Source: an uncultured Mycoplasmatota bacterium
GTDB lineage: Bacteria > Bacillota_I > Bacilli_A > RF39 > UBA660
DNA length: 51,948 nucleotides
Assembly: GCA_946402735.1 (NCBI GenBank)
Contig: CAMIXH010000002.1
Coordinates: forward strand, 374,080-426,027
Reading direction: 5' to 3'
The notes below the pieces were generated by a model. The model saw nothing but the letters and a program-made list of their open reading frames with translations. It did not search any database and was not told the DNA's origin. Position numbers and translations under genes: made by a program. How positions within the stretch are numbered: the first letter of the stretch is position 1; each line of letters opens with the position of its first letter. Below are positions 9,428-18,727 of this stretch, one piece after another.

Positions 9428-10199
9428 TAGTTTTAAATGGTACGTATACTTCTATTTTTTCATTTTTATCATTTAACATAACATATTTTCTTCCAGGAAT
9501 ATCTAATGATAAAACCGTACCTTCTTCTCCATTATATGTTATTCTATCTCCAACTTCTGGTAAATCTTTTCTATATTCAGTATATATTTCATCTTCATAT
9601 TTTAAACAACAAAGAAGTCTTCCACATAAACCATTAATTTTAGCCGGATTAAGTGCTAAATTTTGATTTTTTACTTGAGAAATACCTACTGAATCAAGAT
9701 CAGATAGAAAAGAAGAGCAACATAGTTTTCTTCCACATGTTCCTAAACCAGATATTTCTTTTGCTTTATCTCTAACACCAACTTGTCTTAATTCAATTCT
9801 TGTTTTGTAAATGGCTGCTAATTGTTTAGCAAGTTCTCTAAAATCTATTCTATTATCTGCAATAAATTGAAATATTAATTGTTTTCTATCAAAAGCAAAA
9901 TAACAATCTATTAATTTCATATCAAGTTCTAATTCTTCTACTAATTCTTTTGCTTTTTCTAATGCTTTAGCTGATTCTCTTACATTTTGTTGATTTTGTT
10001 TCATATCATTTTTATTTGCAACTTTAATAACATTATAATGTTCCTTATGATCATCAGATGAAATTGATACTGCTTTTCCAAATTGTAAACCTCTTTCAGT
10101 TTCTACAATTACAAAATCACCTTCATTAATATCTAAATTATTATCGAAAAAAACATATTGTTTTCCATTATCTTTAAATTGTACATTAACTGTTCTCAT
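9396..10199 (-). CDS. ricT: PSP1-domain protein RicT (YaaT)
   Basis: In B. subtilis RicT works with RicA and RicF in a complex carrying Fe-S clusters that directs RNase Y cleavage of certain mRNAs and influences competence, sporulation and biofilm. The 267-residue product has the PSP1 C-terminal domain and the conserved cysteines C155, C160, C161, C192, C197 and C198 in CGRKLCC and CGRLLCC. The ATG at 10199 has GGAGATG upstream; a TTG seven codons earlier contains that RBS and is rejected. It overlaps both holB and the TrmN6-like gene. Co-occurrence with ComK fits its known link to competence control, as an inference. Confidence 0.93.
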   Translation of the reverse strand: MRTVNVQFKDNGKQYVFFDNNLDINEGDFVIVETERGLQFGKAVSISSDDHKEHYNVIKVANKNDMKQNQQNVRESAKALEKAKELVEELELDMKLIDCYFAFDRKQLIFQFIADNRIDFRELAKQLAAIYKTRIELRQVGVRDKAKEISGLGTCGRKLCCSSFLSDLDSVGISQVKNQNLALNPAKINGLCGRLLCCLKYEDEIYTEYRKDLPEVGDRITYNGEEGTVLSLDIPGRKYVMLNDKNEKIEVYVPFKTNEKRRKERNK

Positions 10200-10968
10200 T
10201 ATTACATCTCCACATTTCAATTATATATCTATCTATTGCTAGATTTTTATTTAAATTATTATTTATTAAATTAATATTGTTATTAGTAACTAATATTTTT
10301 CTTGATAATTCTTCAACCATTGAATCATCAGGTTTTTCATTAATTATATTGTTTAATTCATTAATATATTTTTTTTGAATACAAATTAAAATATTTTTAA
10401 AAATATCTCTATCAGCTATTTTATTATAAATATCAGGATGTTTGCTAATTGTTTTTATATTCTCAGTTTCAATTAAATTTATGAAATTATCTACTATTAT
10501 GTTAATTTCTTCATCAAATAATTCATCCTTTACTTCAGATGAAATAAATATTTTTTGACACCTACTAACTATAGTAGGTCTTACTGAATCTATATTTTTT
10601 GTTATAAGAAATGCATATACATTAGGAGCAGGTTCTTCTAATGTTTTTAATATTGCATTTAAAGCAAAGTCATTCAATTCTTCACTTTCATCAATAACAT
10701 ATATTTTTAAGTTATGAAACTGTGATGTTGTAGTAATATTACTTAACAACTCTTTTATATTTTCTTTAGAAACTATCCCTTCATCGGCTTTTAAAACATA
10801 TAAATCCGGATTTTCGTCTAAATTTGAATTATTTTTAAAGAAAAAAGTATTAAATACCTTATATAATTCTTCTTTTATATCATCAAATTTAGTGTTTCCA
10901 ATTAAATATGATTGAACTATTTTATTTTCATTGAAAGCATTTTCAAAATAACTATATAAAGTATTCAA
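10186..10968 (-). CDS. holB: DNA polymerase III subunit delta' (HolB)
   Basis: Clamp-loader subunit that pairs with DnaX and delta to load the DnaN clamp. The 260-residue protein shows the delta' pattern: no usable Walker A, a LKTLEEPAPNVYAFLIT segment and the SRC sensor-1 motif in TIVSRCQKIF. The start is TTG (10966-10968), not ATG, supported by AAGGAGGG four bases upstream. It follows recR by 21 bases; in B. subtilis tmk, yaaQ and yaaR lie in that gap and are missing here. It overlaps ricT by 14 bases. Confidence 0.92.
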   Translation of the reverse strand: MNTLYSYFENAFNENKIVQSYLIGNTKFDDIKEELYKVFNTFFFKNNSNLDENPDLYVLKADEGIVSKENIKELLSNITTTSQFHNLKIYVIDESEELNDFALNAILKTLEEPAPNVYAFLITKNIDSVRPTIVSRCQKIFISSEVKDELFDEEINIIVDNFINLIETENIKTISKHPDIYNKIADRDIFKNILICIQKKYINELNNIINEKPDDSMVEELSRKILVTNNNINLINNNLNKNLAIDRYIIEMWRCNNENS

Positions 10969-10989
10969 TTTTCCCTCCTTATAATTATA

Positions 10990-11586
10990 TTAAGATATTG
11001 TTTTCCTATCATCCCATGCTTTAGATATCATTATAGGATCCAAGTATTCTATATCGCTACCCATAGGTATACCATAAGATAATCTTGATACCTTAACATG
11101 CATTTTTTCTAATATTTTTTGAATATACATAGATGTTACTTCTCCCTCTATTGAAGGATTTAAAGCAATTACTATTTCCTTAACATTTTCATCTATTCTA
11201 TTTATAAGTGTTGATATATTCAAATCTTCTGGATTAATTCCTTCAATTGGTGATATCAATCCATTTAATACATGATAATATCCCATATATTTTTTTGTTT
11301 TTTCAATTGAAAAAACACTTTTAGAATCTTCTACTATACAGATAGTAGATTTATCTCTACTATTGTTTGAACATATTTCACATTTATCATAATCGCTTAA
11401 ACAACCACAGCATTCACAATATTTTATATTCTTTTTAAAATTAACAAGAGATTCAGATAAATTTTTAATTTCTTCTTCATCCCTATCTAATAAAGAATAA
11501 ACATATCTTTCTGCTGTCTTTTCACCAACGCCTGGAAAAATAGATAAATTCTTAACTAATTCTTCAAAACTTTTAGGCAAATACAT
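10990..11586 (-). CDS. recR: recombination protein RecR
   Basis: Works with RecF and RecO to load RecA on gapped DNA. The 198-residue protein has the helix-hairpin-helix region (FPGVGEKTAERYV, 17-29), a four-cysteine zinc finger (C57, C60, C69, C72), the Toprim segment starting CIVEDSK (83-89) and the C-terminal YGIPMGSDIEYLD. Length is canonical. Order dnaX-ybaB-recR is conserved across Firmicutes. The RBS GGAGGT lies within the end of ybaB, about 12 bases from the ATG. Confidence 0.97.
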   Translation of the reverse strand: MYLPKSFEELVKNLSIFPGVGEKTAERYVYSLLDRDEEEIKNLSESLVNFKKNIKYCECCGCLSDYDKCEICSNNSRDKSTICIVEDSKSVFSIEKTKKYMGYYHVLNGLISPIEGINPEDLNISTLINRIDENVKEIVIALNPSIEGEVTSMYIQKILEKMHVKVSRLSYGIPMGSDIEYLDPIMISKAWDDRKTIS

Positions 11587-11588
11587 GA

Positions 11589-11882
11589 CTAAAATAAACC
11601 TCCAAGTCCATTAGTATATTTGCCTAATTTAGAATCTTTAGTTGTTTTTACTTGATTTAATACATCATTAATAGCTACCAAAATAATATCTTCAATCATT
11701 TCTTTATCAGCTAAAATATCTTCATTTTTAATCATAACTTTAGTGATTTTATTGTCTCCAGTACACTCAACTAACACATTCTCATTTTCATACTTAAATG
11801 TTGTATTATTAATTTCTTCTGTTGTTTTTTCTAGATCCTTTTGTAATTTTCTGGCTTGAGCCATCATTGCTTGAATATTCAT
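11589..11882 (-). CDS. ybaB: YbaB/EbfC family nucleoid-associated protein
   Basis: Small dimeric DNA-binding protein that bends or coats DNA; the gene almost always sits between dnaX and recR. The product has 97 residues, with a long N-terminal helix (MNIQAMMAQARKLQKDLEKT), a central sheet with VLVECTGDNKITKV and a C-terminal glycine-rich GKYTNGLGGLF. RBS GTGGAGGAATAAA is strong. It is separated from dnaX by two bases and from recR by two, so the three are one translation unit. Confidence 0.95.
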   Translation of the reverse strand: MNIQAMMAQARKLQKDLEKTTEEINNTTFKYENENVLVECTGDNKITKVMIKNEDILADKEMIEDIILVAINDVLNQVKTTKDSKLGKYTNGLGGLF

Positions 11883-11884
11883 TT

Positions 11885-13513
11885 TTATTCCTCCACTGTT
11901 ATTTCATCACCAAATATATTTTCTACGCTTTTTTCAAGTTCATTAGATTTCTTTTTAGTGACTCTTTTTTCTTTTTTTTCTTCAATATATGTATATTTTA
12001 CACCAGATTTTATATTTTTAATATAATTATTTTTTTCATTTTTCCATTCTTCTTCAGATATAGCAACAAGGCCATAATTCTTCTTATAAATGTTTTTTAG
12101 TAGTTTTTTTACCAATTCTTCATTCTTATCAAATAAAACTACTTCAAAATTATTTTTGAAAGAAAATAATACCATATTATCTGATACAACTTCAGGTGTT
12201 CCTTTAATTAATAAATTAGCAATAGAATTGAATTTCTTATCCGTTAAGTATTCATTAATATTACCATATAGTTCAATAAATAATTCTTTATCTTCTTTAT
12301 TAGCACCACTAAATACATTATTAATTAATATAGATTTATCTATATTTTCCTCAAAATTTTCATCTACATTAGTATCTTTTATATCATTATTTTCTTCTAA
12401 AATATTATTTTTTTGCACACAATTATTTAATTTTGTGTCTATATTTTTAAATAATAATGTAATTTTCAAAAAATAGATTTCTGATATTACTCTTTGATTA
12501 TTTTTCTTTAATTCATTATTTAATGCAAATAAATATTCTGATGCTTGTAATAATTTATTAATATCAATCTTAGAAAATGAATATAATTTTTCTTCATATT
12601 CTTGATCAAAATAGTTACTACTATTATTAAAAATAATAATATCTTTTATTAAATTTTCCAAGTTACTAACAACATTTATAAAATTTATACTTTTATCATA
12701 ATAATTGTTAACAGTTTTTATTACTTCACTTATATTACATGATACAATTTTATCAAGAAAATCTAATAAATCATCCTTATTTAAAGCTCCAATTAAATTA
12801 AAAACATCTGTTTGTGTAATTTCTTTTACATTTAAAGAATTTACTTGATCTAATAAATTTATAGCATCCCTTAATCCACCATCACTTAAATCAGAAATAA
12901 GATTTAATATCTCATCTGATATGTTTTTTATTTTTTCTTGATCAACTATATATTTTAATCTATCAAATATAACTTCTTTAGTAATTTTTTTAAAATCGAA
13001 TTTTTGACATCTAGATAGAACCGTTAGTGGTATTTTATTGATTTCTGTAGTTGCTAATATAAAAATTGCATGTGCAGGTGGTTCTTCTAACGTTTTTAAT
13101 AAGGCATTAAATGCACTTGTTGATAACATATGAACTTCATCTATAATATATACTTTGTATTTTAATTCAGCTGGTAATAATTTTATTGAGTTTTTAATTT
13201 CTCTTATTTCATCGATTCCATTATTACTTGCAGCATCTATTTCTACAATATCAATTTCTTCAACATCATTTAATTTGCATACTTCGCAGTTATCGCAAAC
13301 ATCTCCTTCTACTGGATTTTTGCAATTAACAGCTCTTGCAAATATTTTTGCAGTACTTGTTTTACCAGTACCTCTAGGACCACTAAAAATGTATGCATGA
13401 CCTATTTTATTATTAGAAATACTATTTTTTAATATTTTTATAATTACATCTTGGCCTACAACATCAGCAAATTTTTTTGGTCTATATTTTCTATATAATG
13501 ATATATATGTCAT
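11885..13513 (-). CDS. dnaX: DNA polymerase III subunits gamma/tau (DnaX)
   Basis: ATPase motor of the clamp loader. The 542-residue protein has Walker A GPRGTGKT (45-52), zinc-binding cysteines C64, C73, C76 and C79, the DEVH Walker B (125-128), SRC sensor 1 (LSRCQKFDF) and a long C-terminal tau-like part rich in Lys and Glu. I saw no obvious slippery site needed for a shorter gamma form. It heads the dnaX-ybaB-recR-holB-ricT run. TATAAT with a TGA extension lies at 13531-13536 on the minus strand, giving this run its own promoter. Confidence 0.96.
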   Translation of the reverse strand: MTYISLYRKYRPKKFADVVGQDVIIKILKNSISNNKIGHAYIFSGPRGTGKTSTAKIFARAVNCKNPVEGDVCDNCEVCKLNDVEEIDIVEIDAASNNGIDEIREIKNSIKLLPAELKYKVYIIDEVHMLSTSAFNALLKTLEEPPAHAIFILATTEINKIPLTVLSRCQKFDFKKITKEVIFDRLKYIVDQEKIKNISDEILNLISDLSDGGLRDAINLLDQVNSLNVKEITQTDVFNLIGALNKDDLLDFLDKIVSCNISEVIKTVNNYYDKSINFINVVSNLENLIKDIIIFNNSSNYFDQEYEEKLYSFSKIDINKLLQASEYLFALNNELKKNNQRVISEIYFLKITLLFKNIDTKLNNCVQKNNILEENNDIKDTNVDENFEENIDKSILINNVFSGANKEDKELFIELYGNINEYLTDKKFNSIANLLIKGTPEVVSDNMVLFSFKNNFEVVLFDKNEELVKKLLKNIYKKNYGLVAISEEEWKNEKNNYIKNIKSGVKYTYIEEKKEKRVTKKKSNELEKSVENIFGDEITVEE

Positions 13514-13530
13514 ACATTTCCTCCCATTTA

Positions 13531-13536
13531 ATTATA
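13531..13536 (-). promoter_or_regulatory. extended -10 promoter of dnaX operon
   Basis: Minus strand TGATATAAT between tadA and dnaX, 18 bases upstream of the dnaX ATG. The -35 (TAGAAT, 17 bases away) is poor, so recognition would depend on the TGn extension. Confidence 0.55.
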
Positions 13537-13556
13537 TCAAATTGAAGCAAATTATT

Positions 13557-13958
13557 CTATCTTTTTTCTTTAAAAAATGCCGATAATTCCTTAGAAAAAT
13601 AAGAATTATCATCATCTAATTTATTATATTTAATTATATTATTAATTTCTTTTATTTTATTTGTATAATAATATACTTTTTTTATTTTAGATTCTTTAAT
13701 TACTTCATTACACATAGTGCATGGAAATAATGAAACATACATTTCACAATCACTTAAATTTGGAGTATTTAATTTTTTTGAGGCTTTTTTTATTGCTATT
13801 ATTTCTGCATGAGCAAATGGATCATTATCTATATATTTTCTATTATAAGCTCTAGATACAATTTTGTTATTGCATGTTATAATAGCTGAAACTGGTATAT
13901 CTCCATTATTTATTGCCTTTTTATTTAATTTTTTTAATATTTCAATATATTTTTTCAT
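13557..13958 (-). CDS. tadA: tRNA adenosine deaminase TadA
   Basis: Converts A34 to inosine in tRNA-Arg(ACG). The zinc-deaminase motifs are intact: HAE at 50-52 (H50 ligand, E52 proton shuttle) and PCTMC with C80 and C83. At 133 residues it is shorter than the B. subtilis enzyme (161), and the consensus YVTLEPC reads YVSLFPC, so it is divergent. A related deaminase of other specificity cannot be excluded, but the slot beside dnaX favours TadA. The ATG at 13958 has GGAGAAATAAA in front. That RBS directly abuts the T-run ending the SRP RNA, so expression may depend on readthrough. Confidence 0.82.
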   Translation of the reverse strand: MKKYIEILKKLNKKAINNGDIPVSAIITCNNKIVSRAYNRKYIDNDPFAHAEIIAIKKASKKLNTPNLSDCEMYVSLFPCTMCNEVIKESKIKKVYYYTNKIKEINNIIKYNKLDDDNSYFSKELSAFFKEKR

Positions 13959-13976
13959 TTTATTTCTCCAAAAAAA

Positions 13977-14049
13977 ATGTGCACACAAATATTTTACTTA
14001 AGGCTGCTATTTTCCAATTCTGACCTGATTCGTAATTTATTTGTTGCAC
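13977..14049 (-). ncRNA. ffs: 4.5S-type SRP RNA
   Basis: RNA scaffold of the signal recognition particle that binds Ffh and FtsY. The minus-strand transcript has the universal Ffh-binding tip: GGUCAGAAUUGGAAAAUAGC matches the E. coli tip position for position, with a GGAA tetraloop closed by AUU/AAU, and CAGGUC on the 5' side faces AGCAGCC. Outer pairing GUGCA/UGCAC and ACAAAUA/UAUUUGU closes the molecule. At about 72 bases it has no Alu domain, unlike the 271-nt B. subtilis scRNA. Eight T follow and should terminate it. In B. subtilis this gene lies between tadA and dnaX; here it lies upstream of tadA. Confidence 0.93.
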
Positions 14050-14055
14050 GTATTA

Positions 14056-14084
14056 ATTATATTATATAACTATTTAAAAAGCAA
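14056..14084 (-). promoter_or_regulatory. sigma-A promoter of SRP RNA
   Basis: Minus strand TTGCTT (14079-14084), 17-base spacer, TATAAT (14056-14061). The seventh base after the -10 is the G at 14049 that begins the paired RNA, so promoter and RNA structure agree. Confidence 0.88.
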
Positions 14085-14096
14085 ATATTATTAATA

Positions 14097-14112
14097 TGTT
14101 CCACGTGAAACT
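14097..14112. promoter_or_regulatory. parS-like site 1
   Basis: TGTTCCACGTGAAACT: core GTTCCACGTGAAAC agrees with the parS consensus (TGTTTCACGTGAAACA) except for the tolerated T to C in the left arm. Expected ParB (Spo0J) clamp-loading site. Confidence 0.88.
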
Positions 14113-14129
14113 TTTTTATAATTAAATTA

Positions 14130-14145
14130 TGTTCCACGTGGAACT
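14130..14145. promoter_or_regulatory. parS-like site 2
   Basis: TGTTCCACGTGGAACT, a perfect palindrome over GTTCCACGTGGAAC, 33 bases from site 1. Confidence 0.85.
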
Positions 14146-14171
14146 ATGTAACTAATAATTTATATTTTATA

Positions 14172-14187
14172 TGTTCCACGTGAAACT
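14172..14187. promoter_or_regulatory. parS-like site 3
   Basis: TGTTCCACGTGAAACT, identical to site 1, 42 bases after site 2. Three parS sites within 91 bases make a cluster near oriC. Confidence 0.88.
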
Positions 14188-14217
14188 ATATTTTTTTATA
14201 TTTCCCAACTAAAAATT

Positions 14218-14231
14218 ATTTCCCGGGAAAT
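14218..14231. promoter_or_regulatory. Noc-binding site (NBS)
   Basis: ATTTCCCGGGAAAT is identical to the NBS palindrome known for B. subtilis Noc. It lies between the gyrA terminator and the parS cluster. I found no second copy in the window. A Noc-type protein is encoded at 29594-30676. Confidence 0.9.
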
Positions 14232-14256
14232 AAAAAGAAGATTTTATTCTTCTTTT
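14232..14256 (-). terminator. intrinsic terminator of gyrBA
   Basis: Minus-strand hairpin AAAGAAGA/TCTTCTTT with loop ATAAAA, then further T; it overlaps the last gyrA codons and abuts the NBS. Confidence 0.75.
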
Positions 14257-16796
14257 TCTTTGTTAGTTTGAATTGATTCATCTAAAATTTCATCATTTTC
14301 AAGTTCTTTTTCTACAAGAGATATAGAAGCAACTTTATTTTCTTCTTTAAGATTAATTAATTTTACTCCTTTTGTAACTCTACCCATTTGAGAAATAGAA
14401 TTAACATCCAATCTAATAATAGTACCAAAAGTTGTTATAATCATTAAATCTTGATCATTATTTGTAGATTTGAAACTGATAATCTTACCATTCTTTTCAG
14501 AAATATTAAGAGTTTTAACTCCTTTACTTCCTCTCTTCGTTTCTCTATATTCTTCAATAGCTGTTTTCTTACCGTATCCATTTTCTGTAACTACCAATAA
14601 TAGTTTACCTGGTTCAGATACTTCAGCACCTACGCAAATATCATTTGATAGGTTAATTCCTCTAACACCTGAAGCAGTACGTCCCATGACTCTTACCTCA
14701 TTTGCAGCAAATCTAACCATTCTTCCATTAGATGAACACATAAGAACTTGACTATCTTCTTCAGCAACTTTAACAGCAATTAATTCATCATTTTCTTTAA
14801 GAGTTATAGCTATTTTACCTGTTTGTCTGATACTATCAAAATCACTAATGTTTGTTCTCTTAATTAAACCATTCTTAGTTGCAAATACCAAACACTTATT
14901 TGTATCATTATCATTTACTTTTAAGATAGTATTGATTTTCTCATCTTTTTCTATATTTAATAGATTGATTAAAGGTAATCCTTTTCCAACTCTAGAATAT
15001 TCAGGCACTTTATAACCTTTTAATCTATATACTTTTCCTTTATTTGAGAAGAATAATATATAGTCATGAGTATTCATTGATAATAATTGTTCAACAAAAT
15101 CTTCTTCTGTAGTAGTTATTCCTTTAATACCAACGCCACCCCTATTTTGAGCTTTATAAGTATCTTTAGGAATTCTCTTAATATAATTCTTATTTGTTAT
15201 AGTAACTATTACTTCTTCTTGTGGAATCAATGCTTCATCTTCAATATATTCGATTGCTGTCATATCAATCTTTGTTCTTCTTTCATCACCGTATCTATCT
15301 TTGATTTCAAGCATTTCTTTCTTAATTATATCTAATACTTTTTGATCAGAAGCTAATATTGATTTTAATTCCTCAATCTCAGCAAGTAATGTTCTTAATT
15401 CTTCATCAATCTTGCTTCTTTCTAATCCAGTTAATCTTCTTAATCTTAATTCTAATATTGCATCAGACTGTACTTCATCTAATCCAAATCTATCCATCAA
15501 TTTAGCTTTAGCATCAGCATCATCTTCAGCATTTCTAATTATTTTTACTACTTCATCAATATTATCTAAAGCAATCTTATAACCTTCTAAGATATGAACT
15601 CTTTTTTCATCTTTAGCTAAATCAAATTTTGTTCTTCTTACAATTACTTCTCTTTGATGATCAATATATTTACCAATAATATCTCTTAGTCCTAGTGTAC
15701 GTGGTGTTAATCCATCTAACATTAAGAATATGATTCCATAATTTACTTGGAAAGCAGTATGTTTAAATAGATTATTTAATACTACTTGAGCATTTGCATC
15801 TTTTTTAATAGTAATTGTTATTTTAACACCATTTTTTAAATCAGTATGATAATCAGTAATTCCTTCTATTATTTTATTGTGAACAAGTTCAGCAACTTTA
15901 TCTTTTAATTCTTGAGTATTTACTCCATAAGGAACTTCTGTAATAATTATTTCATTATGACCATTATGTTCTACTATTTCAGCTTTACTTCTTATAGTAA
16001 TAGAACCTCTTCCTGTTTCATATGCTTTCTTAATACCTGAATTACCAAGTATTATTCCACCTGTTGGAAAATCTGGACCTTTAATATATTCCATTAATTC
16101 AAGTACTGAAATATCAGGATTATCTATATAAGCAACACAACCATCAATAACTTCAGATAAATTATGTGGTGGTATATTTGTTGCCATACCAACAGCAATT
16201 CCCATTGATCCATTTACTAAAATGTTAGGAAATCTTGAAGGTAATACTCTTGGTTCTTTCCTTGTAGAATCAAAGTTATCATCCATATCAACTGTGTCTT
16301 TGTTAATATCTTTTAGTAATTCAAGTGATATCTTTGATAATCTTGCTTCTGTGTAACGTGAAGCAGCTGCTCCATCACCTTCTATATTACCAAAGTTTCC
16401 ATGACCATCAACTAACATATATCTTTGGTTAAAATCTTGTGCAAGTCTAACCATAGCATCATATATAGCTGTATCTCCATGAGGATGGTAATGACCCATA
16501 ACGTTACCAACAGTAGTAGCTGATTTTCTATGGGGTTTATCTGGAGTATTTCCTTCTTCATACATTGACCATAATATTCTTCTATGAACTGGTTTTAAAC
16601 CATCTCTTAAATCTGGAATAGCACGAGAAGTAATAACACTCATTGAATAATCTAAGAAAGAATCTTTAACTTCATCAACTATATTATTTTCTTGATGTGA
16701 ATCTCTTTCATGAAATTGACCATTGTAATCAGTTTCATTTTCTTCTGATTCAATTTCATCATTTACATCAACTATTTTTTCATCATCATTTTCCAT
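14244..16796 (-). CDS. gyrA: DNA gyrase subunit A
   Basis: Breakage-reunion subunit of gyrase, which introduces negative supercoils with GyrB. The 850-residue protein carries the catalytic tyrosine Y148 in AASRYTEARL, the quinolone region HPHGDTAIYDAMVRLAQ (T109 at the E. coli S83 position, D113 at D87) and C-terminal beta-pinwheel blades. The GyrA box is degenerate (KRGSKG). The first 40 residues are a very acidic extension before the conserved DSFLDYSMSVITSRAIPD, about 20 longer than usual. It follows gyrB by nine bases and is transcribed with recF-gyrB. Confidence 0.98.
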   Translation of the reverse strand: MENDDEKIVDVNDEIESEENETDYNGQFHERDSHQENNIVDEVKDSFLDYSMSVITSRAIPDLRDGLKPVHRRILWSMYEEGNTPDKPHRKSATTVGNVMGHYHPHGDTAIYDAMVRLAQDFNQRYMLVDGHGNFGNIEGDGAAASRYTEARLSKISLELLKDINKDTVDMDDNFDSTRKEPRVLPSRFPNILVNGSMGIAVGMATNIPPHNLSEVIDGCVAYIDNPDISVLELMEYIKGPDFPTGGIILGNSGIKKAYETGRGSITIRSKAEIVEHNGHNEIIITEVPYGVNTQELKDKVAELVHNKIIEGITDYHTDLKNGVKITITIKKDANAQVVLNNLFKHTAFQVNYGIIFLMLDGLTPRTLGLRDIIGKYIDHQREVIVRRTKFDLAKDEKRVHILEGYKIALDNIDEVVKIIRNAEDDADAKAKLMDRFGLDEVQSDAILELRLRRLTGLERSKIDEELRTLLAEIEELKSILASDQKVLDIIKKEMLEIKDRYGDERRTKIDMTAIEYIEDEALIPQEEVIVTITNKNYIKRIPKDTYKAQNRGGVGIKGITTTEEDFVEQLLSMNTHDYILFFSNKGKVYRLKGYKVPEYSRVGKGLPLINLLNIEKDEKINTILKVNDNDTNKCLVFATKNGLIKRTNISDFDSIRQTGKIAITLKENDELIAVKVAEEDSQVLMCSSNGRMVRFAANEVRVMGRTASGVRGINLSNDICVGAEVSEPGKLLLVVTENGYGKKTAIEEYRETKRGSKGVKTLNISEKNGKIISFKSTNNDQDLMIITTFGTIIRLDVNSISQMGRVTKGVKLINLKEENKVASISLVEKELENDEILDESIQTNKEKEE

Positions 16797-16805
16797 ATTA
16801 CCCTC

Positions 16806-18722
16806 CTATATATCTAAATTTTTAACATTAACAGCATTTTGTTCAATGAATTCACGTCTTGGTTCTACTTCATCTCCCATTAATTTTTCAAAAATTGCAT
16901 CTGCTGCTATTAAATCATTAACAGTTATTTTTCTTAGAACTCTCTTATTAATATCCATTGTTGTCTCATTTAACTCTTCAGCATCCATTTCTCCAAGACC
17001 TTTCATACGAGCTATTTCAGCACGATTTCTTACACCCTCTGGAAGTGATGCTAAATATTCATCTTTTTCTTCTTCTGTTAATGTATATTTTCTTGTTTTA
17101 CCATGCATTATTCTAAATAATGGAGGTTGTGCAGCATATACATGACCTGCTTCTACAATTGGTCTAAAGAATCTATAGAATAATGTTAATAATAATACTC
17201 TAATATGTGCACCATCGACATCCGCATCTGTCATTATAATGATTTTGTCATATCTTAATTTTGATAAATCAAAGTATTCTCCAATTCCTGTTCCGAATGC
17301 TGTAATAATTGATTTAATTTCTTCATTACCAAGTGCTTTATCTAATCTTGCTTTTTCAACATTAAGTATTTTACCTCTTAAAGGAAGAATTGCTTGAGTC
17401 ATTGAATCTCTACCTTTTTTTGCAGATCCTCCGGCACTATCTCCCTCGACTATAAATATTTCTGATTCACTTGGATCTTTACTTTTACAATCTGATAATT
17501 TACCAAAGAAATTAGTTGTTGCTAAATCACTTTTTCTTGTTGCTTCTCTTGCCTTCTTAGCTGCTATTCTCGCATTTCTTGCCAATATTGCTTTATTAAT
17601 TATAATTCTTGCATCTTCTGGATTTTCTAATAAGAATTGTTCAAATCCTTCTGCAAAAACATTATCAGCTAAATTCTTTACTTCTGAGTTTCCTAATCTT
17701 CCTTTAGTTTGTCCTTCAAATTGTGGATTAGGATGCTTACAAGAAATAATCATTGTTAATCCTTCTCTTACATCTTCATCCCTTAAATTTTCATCTGCAT
17801 CTTTTAATATTTTATTTTTTCTAGCATAACTATTAATAACTCTTACTAATGCTCTTTTAACTCCATCTTCATGAGTACCACCATCATGAGTATTAATATT
17901 GTTAACAAATGAATATATATTTTCACTATATCCATCTGTATATTGCATAGCTACTTCAAATTGAATATCATTTTTTTCTCCATTTAGATGAATTATATCT
18001 TCATGTAATGGTGTTTTTCCTTGATTAATGAATTTAACGTATTCACTAATACCACCTTCATATAAGAATATATCTCCTTGAGTATCTTCTTCATCTCTAT
18101 CATCTCTTAAAGTAAGTCTTAAACCTTTATTTAAAAAAGCTAATTCTCTTGTTCTTACTTTTAATGTTTCATAATCATAAATATCAGTATCAAATATCTC
18201 AGGATCTGGTTTAAATGATACAACTGTACCTGTTCTATTTGGTTCACAATCTCCAACTACTGTTAATTTTTGAACTATTTTTCCACCATTTTCAAATTTA
18301 GTTTCATATACTTTTCCATCTTTATATACTGTAACAGTTACCCATTTAGATAGTGCATTAACTACAGAAGCACCTACACCATGTAGTCCACCAGATACTT
18401 TGTATCCTCCACCTCCAAATTTTCCACCAGCATGTAGAACTGTATAAACTGTTTCGACAGTAGATATGCCTGTTTTTGGGTGAATTCCAACTGGAATACC
18501 ACGACCATCATCTTTTACTGTAATAGAATTATCTTTATTAACAATTATTTCTATATTATTACAATATCCTGCTAAAGCTTCATCTATTGAATTATCTACA
18601 ATTTCCCATACTAAATGATGAAGACCTTTTACATCTGTTGTACCAATATACATACCTGGTCTTTTTCTTACTGCTTCTAATCCTTCTAATACTTGAATAT
18701 CTTTTACACCATAATCATCCAT
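16806..18722 (-). CDS. gyrB: DNA gyrase subunit B
   Basis: ATPase subunit of gyrase. The 638-residue protein has the GHKL ATPase motifs ([36 protein letters not shown]), the Toprim [14 protein letters not shown] with [22 protein letters not shown], and the C-terminal [11 protein letters not shown] place the start at the ATG at 18722; an in-frame GTG at 18731 overlaps the recF stop and has almost no spacing to the RBS AGAGG. Gene order recF-gyrB-gyrA is conserved, but remB (yaaB), present between recF and gyrB in B. subtilis, is missing. Confidence 0.98.
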   Translation of the reverse strand: MDDYGVKDIQVLEGLEAVRKRPGMYIGTTDVKGLHHLVWEIVDNSIDEALAGYCNNIEIIVNKDNSITVKDDGRGIPVGIHPKTGISTVETVYTVLHAGGKFGGGGYKVSGGLHGVGASVVNALSKWVTVTVYKDGKVYETKFENGGKIVQKLTVVGDCEPNRTGTVVSFKPDPEIFDTDIYDYETLKVRTRELAFLNKGLRLTLRDDRDEEDTQGDIFLYEGGISEYVKFINQGKTPLHEDIIHLNGEKNDIQFEVAMQYTDGYSENIYSFVNNINTHDGGTHEDGVKRALVRVINSYARKNKILKDADENLRDEDVREGLTMIISCKHPNPQFEGQTKGRLGNSEVKNLADNVFAEGFEQFLLENPEDARIIINKAILARNARIAAKKAREATRKSDLATTNFFGKLSDCKSKDPSESEIFIVEGDSAGGSAKKGRDSMTQAILPLRGKILNVEKARLDKALGNEEIKSIITAFGTGIGEYFDLSKLRYDKIIIMTDADVDGAHIRVLLLTLFYRFFRPIVEAGHVYAAQPPLFRIMHGKTRKYTLTEEEKDEYLASLPEGVRNRAEIARMKGLGEMDAEELNETTMDINKRVLRKITVNDLIAADAIFEKLMGDEVEPRREFIEQNAVNVKNLDI

Positions 18723-18727
18723 ATGTG

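Noticed and set aside
11885-13513. Programmed frameshift in dnaX
   Set aside because: No clear slippery heptamer followed by a stable stem was seen; one continuous frame explains the product.
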